Source: CAYLOP01 sp964385305 (GTDB taxonomy: Bacteria > Chloroflexota > Anaerolineae > Anaerolineales > E44-bin32). From it: a DNA stretch of 45,456 bases. The notes below the pieces were generated by a model that was not told the DNA's origin, did no database searches, and saw only the letters and a list, made by a program, of their open reading frames with translations. Made by a program: the position numbers and the translations under genes. How positions within the stretch are numbered: position 1 is the stretch's first letter; every line of letters starts with the position of its first letter. Of the stretch, positions 24,590 to 31,895 are shown in pieces. Location: positions 1 through 45,456 of the forward strand of contig CAYLOP010000010.1 of NCBI GenBank assembly GCA_964385305.1. Reading direction: 5' to 3'.

Positions 24590-25180
24590 ATGATTGAGGC
24601 GATCAAGGTTTTAATGGCAGGATGCTTGGCGTATGTGCTCGGATCCATTTCATTCGCTGTGCTTGTGACAAGATGGAAAGCTCAGATGGATGTACGCACC
24701 ATAGGATCAGGACATGCGACCGCGACAAATACGATGCGTGCAGCGGGTTGGATGGCGGGTCTTCTTGTTTTGGTGCTTGATTTTGCCAAAGGTTTCTTGG
24801 CGGTATGGTTCGCACAGTCTGTGCTGGATTCAGTGTGGGGGGCTGTCTTCGCAGCAGGCATGGTTGTGATCGGACATTGCTGGCCTTTCTCTGCCGGATT
24901 TCGCGGAGGGATGGGTATGGCCAGTGGAGGCGGCGCGCTCTGCGCGATATGGCCGCTTGGGTTTGTGATGGCTGTCGGGTTGGGTGCATTCCTGCAGTTA
25001 GTCGTACGTCACTCAGCGAGAGCCAATTGCCTGACGGGTATTCTCCTGGCACCGCTCTGGGCGCCTTTCGGTTTGCCGTTGAATGCCGTTGCGGCAGCGG
25101 GCGTCGTGGGTTTGGTTATCGCAGCCCGCGCAGCATCCGATTGGCGGCGTGTGTATCGTGAACTTTGGTGGGATCGTTAA
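24590..25180 (+). CDS. PlsY-like glycerol-3-phosphate acyltransferase homologue, divergent
   Basis: A 196-residue membrane protein with about five helices and the PlsY layout: YVLGSISFAVLVTR (15-28), IGSGHATATNTMRAAG (38-53) and GHCWPFSAGFRGGMGMASGGG (95-115). PlsY transfers acyl groups from acyl-phosphate to glycerol-3-phosphate. Key positions differ from the consensus: GSGN is GSGH here, and FKGGKG is FRGGMG, so both lysines of the third motif are replaced. It may be a paralogue with another role or an inactive form. ATG at 24590 is preferred (GGAGG about 12 bases upstream). It follows the methylase-like gene by 59 bases and may share its transcript. Confidence 0.75.
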   Translation: MIEAIKVLMAGCLAYVLGSISFAVLVTRWKAQMDVRTIGSGHATATNTMRAAGWMAGLLVLVLDFAKGFLAVWFAQSVLDSVWGAVFAAGMVVIGHCWPFSAGFRGGMGMASGGGALCAIWPLGFVMAVGLGAFLQLVVRHSARANCLTGILLAPLWAPFGLPLNAVAAAGVVGLVIAARAASDWRRVYRELWWDR

Positions 25181-25300
25181 AGAAAACCGTACTGCGATTA
25201 AAGGAGTTGACTTTGAATTACAAACATCACGGCCCACTCGCGAAGCAACCCAGACATACAGACTGAGTACGCCTGCGAAGTTGATTCAGGTAGAGGTTGC

Positions 25301-28300
25301 TTAGGGGATGAGTGTGGGAGTTGGTGTTTCCGAGGCTGTGGCGCTCGCCGGCGGTGAGGGAGACATGGATGGGCTTGGGGTGGGGGTTGATGTTGGGATA
25401 GCAGTGGGTGTTGACGACGGTGTGGGCGTCGGCGAGGATGTTGGGGTTGGTGTTGGCGTAGGTGTGGGCGTGGGTAGGCTAAGGGAGAGGTGAAGACGTA
25501 CGTCCGCTTTACCACCATTTGTGCTGAAGACGGTCAGGCGTAGTGTAACAGGTCCATTCGGCATTTCCTCAAGTTCCCAATCAACAAGTTTATCGGGCTG
25601 CTCGTGTGGCGTTTGATCCGAACCGATCTTCGTCCAAGAATCAGGATCATACCCCAGGCCGTAGTGCAACTCCCATTTCTTGAAATTTGCCGTACCGGCT
25701 GCTTTTCCGAAAATCGCCAAGGGACTCGTGTTAATACTTGCGCCTTCAGATGGGTCGGTTAGTGCAAGGATAGGGCGGGGGCTGTCGGCGGTGCAGGATT
25801 CCTCCGGGATAAAGAACAGCTCATCCTCCTCAAAGCCCATGCTTTTCGCCCACTTTTTACCTGCTGAGGTCTCCTGGATCCACACCCGACCCCATGGATC
25901 GCTCACGCTGAGTCCGAGCTTGTCGATGGCGTACTCTGGGCAAGCAGCCGACGCTAGTTGCAGGGAATAGCTATCCACCCAAACCTTGCGCCACAAATCC
26001 TGCTCCTTGGGAAGTGGGGGCTGGTCGGAGGCGAAAATCTCCGTGCTGTGGTTGGGGCACCATTCAGATGGCTCGGCTCCGGAGACGGTGCATATCACCC
26101 TTTCGATGATCCCCGCCGGCGGCAGGAAAGGCGCGGGCTGACCGCCGGTGAGGTCTTGCACAGCGATTTGCATGAACTGGTTCCATATGGGCGCGGCACC
26201 TGTCAAACCGGAGGTGTTTTCCATGGGGGTGTAGTCAGCATTGCCGACCCAAACACCGATTGCGATATCCGGTGTGTAGCCGAGAGTCCAATTGTCGCGG
26301 AAATCGTTTGTGGTTCCGGTTTTTGCAGCAACCCGGAAGGGTAGATTCAGGGCGGAATTGGGGCCGAAGGCGGGAGTGCGGGCGACGTTGTCGGAGAGGA
26401 TGGATGTAATCAGGTAGGCATGTTCGGCGCGGATAACTTGCTCGCCACGCGGGGCTTCATACTCATAAACCGTCTCACCGCGAAAATCTACGATACGCAG
26501 GATCCCGACAGGTGGCACACGTACGCCACCGTTGGCAAACGTGGCATAGGCGCCAGTGAGCTCGAGCAGGGTGACGTCCCCGCCTCCGAGCGTAAGCGAG
26601 AGGCCATAATCATCGCGTGTAAGTGTGGTGATGCCCATACGCTTGGCAAAGGCGATCAAACCATCTTCCAGTGGCGTGGCAGGATCATCGTAGATTCTCA
26701 CATAATCGAGCGTTTTGACAGCGGCTACGTTGTATGAGTTTGCTAGTGCGGCGCGAGCGGTGACGGGTCCGTGAAAGCGCTCGTCATAGTTCACAGGTTC
26801 ATAGGGAGGACGCGGGTCGTCGGGATTACCAGAGGGTGGAAACTCGGATTCCACATCCCAGATGAGTGTGCTCGCGGTCCAACCTTTCTCAAATGCCGCT
26901 GCGTAGGTGATGGGTTTGATCGATGATCCTGGCTGTCGAGGACGGACAGCCATATTGATCTGCCCGTCGATTTCCTCGTTATAGAAGTCTGCAGAACCCA
27001 CCATAGCCAGGATTTCGCCGTTGTTGGGCCTGAGGGCAACCAGTGCGCCGTCGCCTACACGCCGGTCGGCAAGTGCGGTTACTTGATCGAACACGATTTC
27101 TTCTGCTTGTTGCTGCAGGCCGGGATCAAGCGTGGTGTATACGGTAAAACCCGAGCGGAAAATGGTCTGCGGGTCGTACATGCGCTCGAGTTCGGAGCGG
27201 ATATAGTTTACCCAGTGGGGATAGCGCATCTGGACGTAAGCGGGGGTAAATTCATAATTTGTCAACGCCGCGGCGGCTCTGCCGGCGTCTTCAGGACTCA
27301 CACATATCGCTTGCGGTGTGTTGCTGACGTAAATGCAACCTTGCTCTGCACTGGCCTCCACCATGAGGACCAGTACCTGCTGCTGCCGATTTAAAGTGGC
27401 CTCGCGGTTAGTGAAAATATCATAGACGGATGGTGCCTGGATCAGGCCGGTCAGGAAGGAAGCCTGGGCTAATGTGAGTTTATCCGCGGTAGTGCCAAAG
27501 TAGGTCTCTGCTGCTGCCTCGACGCCATAAGCCAGGTTCCCGAAATATACCTGGTTCATATAGAGTTCGAGGATCTCATCCTTTGTGTAATTCCGGTTGA
27601 CCTGTGCCGCCAGCATGATTTCACGCGTCTTGCGACGGGCGCTAATCTGATAACGTTCTTCTGGCGTAAAGAGCAAAATGCGGGCGATTTGTTGGGTGAT
27701 TGTGGATGCGCCCGATACGACCTCGCCTTGCTGATAGTTTTGCATAATGGCGCGCGCGATTGCCAAGAGGTCGTAACCAGGGTTGCTATAAAACTGGGCA
27801 TCCTCTGTAGCAACGACGGCAGCTACCATGTAGGGTGAGATCTCATCCAGAGGAACATAGGACCGGCGGCCCGCATTAGGGTCGAGGATCTCATAAAGTA
27901 AGTTGCCCTCACGATCGAGGATGCGAGTCGTCTCGAATTGAGCGGCATTAGCCTGCAGGTTTTCGACAGACGGCAAGCTGGCTGCGAGCGAGGAATATTG
28001 ATAAAGACCAAACGAGACCACGCCAATCACGAGCGCTATGATGACGAACAAGCTGAGGATCACCAACCGGATGAAGCATCCTCGGCATCCGAGCCAGAAG
28101 CTTGAGCCTGCTGAGGTGCCATTAACCGGCAATGTGCTGGGCGGTGGTACATAGGCAGAGGTGCCGACCTGTGTGGCCGCTAGATCGCGCTCAGGCACGC
28201 GTCTGGGTAATGGCGAATCAGCGACGTCCTGATCCGCCTCAGGTGAGTCGGGCTCGTCCATTAGGGGTGGCGGAAGTGTGACGCCTTCCGGATCATACCT

Positions 28301-28600
28301 CGGTGGAATGGCGGGCTCGAACGGCGGTTTGGACGGCGAATCCGGATCGGGCTGTGAGCTTTCTGGCTCTGCAACTGTGGGGACAAGATCGGGTTGAGAT
28401 TGGCCGAGTTCGCCATTCTCCCGAGCTTGAATCAACCAGCGGAAACGCCAGGCAGCCTCATCCATATCGTCCATCTCGGATGGGCTGTCCGACGTTATCT
28501 CCTCGGAAGGGCGTTCGGAACGCGTCTCGGAGGGTTTCTCAGCGTCCGGCTCACCCTTTTCGGAGGGTTCCAGAAAGGTATCCTCGAGATCGTCCGTCAT
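25301..28600 (-). CDS. Class A penicillin-binding protein (transglycosylase/transpeptidase)
   Basis: A 1099-residue bifunctional peptidoglycan synthase of the PBP1A family. Order: an acidic/Pro/Ser cytoplasmic tail (1-170), one membrane helix (about 180-205), a GT51 glycosyltransferase with catalytic Glu in ATEDAQFYSNPG plus GASTITQQIARILL and RKTREIMLAAQV, and a transpeptidase with SSIK (nucleophile Ser in GSSIKPITYA), SYN, and KTGTTNDFRDNW. A later segment (about 960-1040) resembles an exported Ig-like module, and the last 55 residues are Thr/Pro/Ser-rich. The long cytoplasmic tail and the TP tail are unusual extensions. A TATAAT ends 8 bases before ATG. Confidence 0.95.
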   Translation of the reverse strand: MTDDLEDTFLEPSEKGEPDAEKPSETRSERPSEEITSDSPSEMDDMDEAAWRFRWLIQARENGELGQSQPDLVPTVAEPESSQPDPDSPSKPPFEPAIPPRYDPEGVTLPPPLMDEPDSPEADQDVADSPLPRRVPERDLAATQVGTSAYVPPPSTLPVNGTSAGSSFWLGCRGCFIRLVILSLFVIIALVIGVVSFGLYQYSSLAASLPSVENLQANAAQFETTRILDREGNLLYEILDPNAGRRSYVPLDEISPYMVAAVVATEDAQFYSNPGYDLLAIARAIMQNYQQGEVVSGASTITQQIARILLFTPEERYQISARRKTREIMLAAQVNRNYTKDEILELYMNQVYFGNLAYGVEAAAETYFGTTADKLTLAQASFLTGLIQAPSVYDIFTNREATLNRQQQVLVLMVEASAEQGCIYVSNTPQAICVSPEDAGRAAAALTNYEFTPAYVQMRYPHWVNYIRSELERMYDPQTIFRSGFTVYTTLDPGLQQQAEEIVFDQVTALADRRVGDGALVALRPNNGEILAMVGSADFYNEEIDGQINMAVRPRQPGSSIKPITYAAAFEKGWTASTLIWDVESEFPPSGNPDDPRPPYEPVNYDERFHGPVTARAALANSYNVAAVKTLDYVRIYDDPATPLEDGLIAFAKRMGITTLTRDDYGLSLTLGGGDVTLLELTGAYATFANGGVRVPPVGILRIVDFRGETVYEYEAPRGEQVIRAEHAYLITSILSDNVARTPAFGPNSALNLPFRVAAKTGTTNDFRDNWTLGYTPDIAIGVWVGNADYTPMENTSGLTGAAPIWNQFMQIAVQDLTGGQPAPFLPPAGIIERVICTVSGAEPSEWCPNHSTEIFASDQPPLPKEQDLWRKVWVDSYSLQLASAACPEYAIDKLGLSVSDPWGRVWIQETSAGKKWAKSMGFEEDELFFIPEESCTADSPRPILALTDPSEGASINTSPLAIFGKAAGTANFKKWELHYGLGYDPDSWTKIGSDQTPHEQPDKLVDWELEEMPNGPVTLRLTVFSTNGGKADVRLHLSLSLPTPTPTPTPTPTSSPTPTPSSTPTAIPTSTPTPSPSMSPSPPASATASETPTPTLIP
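25304..25468 (-). repeat. Low-complexity Thr-Pro/Ser-Pro tail-encoding repeat
   Basis: Imperfect hexanucleotide-type repeats encode the last 55 residues of the penicillin-binding protein (TPTPTPTPTSSPTPTPSS...). Strand composition is strongly G/T-skewed on the plus strand. Such tracts can change length by slippage. In the antisense frame they give a GVGVGV peptide that is not a gene. Confidence 0.85.
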
Positions 28601-28608
28601 TGGTCGCG

Positions 28609-28638
28609 ATTATAGCATGGTGAGAACATCGAAAGTAA
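28609..28638 (-). promoter_or_regulatory. Promoter of the penicillin-binding protein gene, near-leaderless
   Basis: Minus-strand TTACTT (28638-28633), 18-base spacer, TATAAT (28614-28609), and 8 bases to the ATG at 28600. No Shine-Dalgarno is seen. Confidence 0.5.
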
Positions 28639-28653
28639 GGATTCCTTTGCAGA

Positions 28654-29133
28654 TCAAGCATCCGGATGGCTCTGAACGAGAACCGTCCATTGCCCCTTCA
28701 TCACGAGTTCCTGTTCTTGATTGACCACTTGCACGCCGAGTATGAGGGATCCTCCCCCAAGACGTGGAAGCCGCTTACATTCCTTTACCGTGAGATTGAC
28801 GTGGATCGTATCCCCGATGAAGACGGGGAGACTGAACTTCCAATTGTCCAACTCTCGAAACGCAATTACCGTGCCTTCCATAATGCCGGTTCGCACTGCT
28901 AAACCTGAAGCGATAGAAAGAATGAGGAGCCCATGAGCCACACGCTGTCCAAATGGGGTTTGCTGTGCATATGCAGCGTCTGTGTGAATGGAATTGAAGT
29001 CCCCTGAGAGACCAGCAAAAGCTAGGACGTCTGCTTCCGTGATTGTTCGCCCGGGGCTGACGATCCTCTGTCCGACCGAAAATTCCTCAAAATACATACC
29101 CCGAGAGAATGTATCGTTTGAGCTCATATCCAC
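28654..29133 (-). CDS. MaoC family dehydratase (R-specific enoyl-CoA hydratase-like)
   Basis: A 159-residue hot-dog fold protein. The hydratase motif with its Asp/His pair is intact (AFAGLSGDFNSIHTDAAYA, about 44-62), followed by GQRVAHGLLILSIASGL. Members hydrate trans-2-enoyl-CoA or act on related acyl-CoA thioesters. A start at ATG 29133 or at an internal ATG 2 codons on (29127) is possible; GGAGGTGGAT upstream supports both. No beta-oxidation or polyhydroxyalkanoate genes lie nearby, so the pathway is not clear. It is transcribed toward, and 53 bases upstream of, the penicillin-binding protein gene. Confidence 0.9.
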   Translation of the reverse strand: MDMSSNDTFSRGMYFEEFSVGQRIVSPGRTITEADVLAFAGLSGDFNSIHTDAAYAQQTPFGQRVAHGLLILSIASGLAVRTGIMEGTVIAFRELDNWKFSLPVFIGDTIHVNLTVKECKRLPRLGGGSLILGVQVVNQEQELVMKGQWTVLVQSHPDA

Positions 29134-29274
29134 CTCCTAGCAGGGTCATTCACATTCTAGCACGACGTTGGGATGCGTTTCAGCATTTCTGCCCTATTTG
29201 TCTTACTCTAGTGTATTCCTGGGAAATCCTGCAAACTACGGGCATGTTCTTTCGCCGATTATAGGTCGACTTCT

Positions 29275-29303
29275 TTGACCTTTCCTGTCTCTCTCCGTAC
29301 AAT
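29275..29303 (+). promoter_or_regulatory. Strong promoter giving a leaderless mRNA
   Basis: TTGACC (29275-29280), exactly 17 bases, TACAAT (29298-29303), then 6 bases to the ATG at 29310. The predicted +1 coincides with the start codon and there is no Shine-Dalgarno. Confidence 0.65.
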
Positions 29304-29309
29304 TCTAGC

Positions 29310-31706
29310 ATGCGCAAATGGCAAATATCCCCAGAGGGGCCGCTCACGTTGCGTATTGCAGCGGATGCTCGCCTCACCACCCCAAATTACTTCGACGACC
29401 AAAGCTGGGTATTGTCGCTTGAAGGCGGAGATCCTCCCGCGCTCGCTTTGCAAACGACATATGGTTTGCGCGCAAGGAGTATGCGAATCTTTCCGAGTTT
29501 CCGATGGGGACCTGCACGTGTAATGGACCCATCGCAATTTGTGTCTCCGCCAGTGATTCAAAGTGTTCTGCCAAATTATCTTCGTTTGAACTTTAAACCC
29601 TTCGCAGGGCTAGAGGTTTCTGCTGAATATTGGGTACCTGAGTCCCATATTGTGGCTGGGCGATTTACGATACGCAATCTGGAGTCGCAAGCGCGTGAGG
29701 CTCGCCTGCATCTGCATGCGATTCTACGACCGGATGAAGGTGCTAATGCCATCGGCGAGATCACCATCCAGGGTGCGTATGCTTTATCAGGACGTACAGC
29801 CTCTCTGGCACCAGTTGTCTTTCTTTCTGGGGGCGCTGTCGTTGAACAAGCGGTTTATCCAGCGATGAGTGTACGGCATGAACTGGGTGTGGGCGAGAGT
29901 AAATCATGGATATGGGCTCATGCAGCCCTGCGCGATCAGGAAGAATCTTTCGAGGCGGCAAGGAGTCTTACAGCCAGAGCTTGGGATTCGGAGATTGCAC
30001 GAATAGAACTGGTGAACAATTCGTTGGTGGACATCGAAACCGGTGACCCTGCATGGGATGCCATCATAGCGCTGGCTCAGAAAGCATCGATAGCGTGTAT
30101 CGTTGGGCCGACGCGCCATCTCCCTCACGCATCCTTTGTGATGAATCGCTCGCCGGATCGTGGCTACTCTGCCAGGGGCGATGGCAAGGATTATGATTGG
30201 CAGTGGGATGGGCAAAATGCGGCTGACGCCTATCTTTTTCTAGCACAGATTCTACCCTCCGCACCGGATATCGCCGCTGGCGTACTCCGAAATTTCCTGG
30301 CAGCGCAAACATCCGATGGTTCGATAGATTGGAAACCAGGTTTGGGAGGTCAGCGAAACGGCGCACTCTCCGTTCCGCTCCTGGCTACGCTTGCATGGGA
30401 GATCTTCTTATGGAATGAGGAACGCGATTTCATCGAGGAAACGTTCAAACCATTGCTTGAGTTCTTTGACGTATGGTTCACACAAATACACGACCAAGAT
30501 GGGGATGGTTTCCCGGAGTGGGATCACACCGCACATGCTCTGCTCGATAATGCACCTAGCTTTGTGCGCTGGCATCGTTGGGGCCAAGGGTTGGATATCA
30601 GCAAAGTCGAAACGCCTAATCTCGCATCCTTTCTCTTCCGGGAGTGTTGTTCCCTGATCAATATGGCAAACCTGCTACATGTCGAGGATGTCATACCATC
30701 GTTGGAAGCAAAGCGAGAACACCTGCGAGAGGCAGTTGAAGCGAGTTGGTCGGAAGATACCTTCTCCTACCATCACGTCGATCGCGACCAGCACTGCGCC
30801 GTTCCCGGTGAACGATTGGGTCAGGGCAAGGGCGAGTATACCGTCGAGCTTAATAGGCTCTTTGACCCACCGGTTCGCGTGCTGATTCGCTCTAGCGGTC
30901 CGGAGGGTCAATCGCACGCTATCAAGGTTTTTATCTATGGACGAGGTCGGCGTGGTCGTTCGAGAATCGAGAAACTGAACGAACGTTGCTTTCAGTGGTA
31001 TTGGGTCTTTGGAACATCTACCAGCGATAAGACCTACGCGGAGATTGAGCGAATCGAAGTCAAGGGCTTGAGCGAGGAGTTTGACACCGAGCTTTATGTG
31101 GCCGATTATACGCGCCAAGATCTCTCGTTGCTTCTACCCTTGTGGGCAGGCATTCCGACTGTGGAACGTGCAGAAGTGCTGGTGCGAGAAACGTTACTCG
31201 ATCCAGACCGTTACTGGCGCCCTCATGGTGTGCCTAATTGCTCAGCACAGGATCCGGCCTATGCACCGGACAACCGTGATGGCGCTGGGGGAGTCAGTAT
31301 GCTGTGGAACATGATGATGGTTGAAGGTTTGCTCGCCTACGGTTTCTTTAACGAGGCTGTGGCCTTGGTTTCCAGGCTGATGGAGGCCTCTCTGCAATGC
31401 TTGCGTAAAGATAAGGCTTTCCGAGAAATCTACGATGCCGATCAACCTGGGGGCTCCGGTGAACGCGATCACCTCTACGGCATCTTCCCCGTCAACCTAT
31501 TTCTCAAGACCCTGGGTGTTCGACTGATTTCGCAACGCAAAGTATGGCTTAGAGGACAAAATCCTTTCCCGAGGCCCGTGAACGTGTACTGGAAGGGATT
31601 AACCTTGACTTGCTTGCACGATAAAACCATTGTTACATTCCCGGATGGACAACAGGTTGAAGTGGAAGCAGGGCAGTCGCAATATGTCGAGGAGGCAGCA
31701 CCCTAG
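29310..31706 (+). CDS. Glycosidase-like protein with N-terminal beta domain and (alpha/alpha)6 barrel
   Basis: A 798-residue protein without a signal peptide. Residues 1-235 look like a beta-sandwich domain (EYWVPESHIVAGRFTIRNLES...). Residues about 250-730 resemble the six-hairpin toroid of GH63/MGH1-like or amylo-glucosidase families, with candidate acidic catalytic regions: DYDWQWDGQNAADAYLF (about 289-305), GFPEWDHTAHALLDN, and APDNRDGAGGVSMLWN (about 652-667). A beta insert (about 505-590) is embedded in the barrel. The C-terminal 60 residues form a small beta domain. The substrate is unknown; a gluco- or mannoside of cytosolic origin is plausible. It is monocistronic. Confidence 0.75.
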   Translation: MRKWQISPEGPLTLRIAADARLTTPNYFDDQSWVLSLEGGDPPALALQTTYGLRARSMRIFPSFRWGPARVMDPSQFVSPPVIQSVLPNYLRLNFKPFAGLEVSAEYWVPESHIVAGRFTIRNLESQAREARLHLHAILRPDEGANAIGEITIQGAYALSGRTASLAPVVFLSGGAVVEQAVYPAMSVRHELGVGESKSWIWAHAALRDQEESFEAARSLTARAWDSEIARIELVNNSLVDIETGDPAWDAIIALAQKASIACIVGPTRHLPHASFVMNRSPDRGYSARGDGKDYDWQWDGQNAADAYLFLAQILPSAPDIAAGVLRNFLAAQTSDGSIDWKPGLGGQRNGALSVPLLATLAWEIFLWNEERDFIEETFKPLLEFFDVWFTQIHDQDGDGFPEWDHTAHALLDNAPSFVRWHRWGQGLDISKVETPNLASFLFRECCSLINMANLLHVEDVIPSLEAKREHLREAVEASWSEDTFSYHHVDRDQHCAVPGERLGQGKGEYTVELNRLFDPPVRVLIRSSGPEGQSHAIKVFIYGRGRRGRSRIEKLNERCFQWYWVFGTSTSDKTYAEIERIEVKGLSEEFDTELYVADYTRQDLSLLLPLWAGIPTVERAEVLVRETLLDPDRYWRPHGVPNCSAQDPAYAPDNRDGAGGVSMLWNMMMVEGLLAYGFFNEAVALVSRLMEASLQCLRKDKAFREIYDADQPGGSGERDHLYGIFPVNLFLKTLGVRLISQRKVWLRGQNPFPRPVNVYWKGLTLTCLHDKTIVTFPDGQQVEVEAGQSQYVEEAAP

Positions 31707-31753
31707 TTGTGAGAGCAATGTTCGTATTCTACTGTATCGGAAACAAACGTGAC

Positions 31754-31866
31754 TATAATATGGACAAAACAACTTCACGAGCGAACCTGATTTTGTCCAG
31801 CGACCGAAACTGCAGATATTTGCCGAAGGGTGGATCTAATCCGCGAAAATGGTGCTTCCATTTTTT
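31754..31866 (+). promoter_or_regulatory. Antiporter 5' leader: -10 box and two hairpins, the second terminator-like
   Basis: A TATAAT lies at 31754-31759 with a weak -35. Immediately downstream, GGACAAAA (31762-31769) pairs with TTTTGTCC (31791-31798). Later, AAAATGG (31846-31852) pairs with CCATTTT (31858-31864) around a 5-base loop and runs into Ts, 29 bases before the antiporter ATG. The second hairpin could be the terminator of the glycosidase gene or an attenuator in the antiporter leader. No known riboswitch consensus was recognised. Confidence 0.4.
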
Positions 31867-31895
31867 AGAGCGATAGCAAGGAAAGCGTTAGAGTT

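Noticed and set aside
25304..25468. Possible CRISPR or VNTR array
   Set aside because: Repeats are short, imperfect, in frame and without spacers, encoding a Thr-Pro tail.
25308..25493. Plus-strand frame encoding a Val-Gly repeat peptide
   Set aside because: It is the antisense of the Thr-Pro tail of the penicillin-binding protein; a composition artefact.
31760..31876. Small upstream ORF (about 38 codons) in the antiporter leader
   Set aside because: Its ATG directly abuts the -10 box, so it would not be in the transcript. It has no ribosome binding site.
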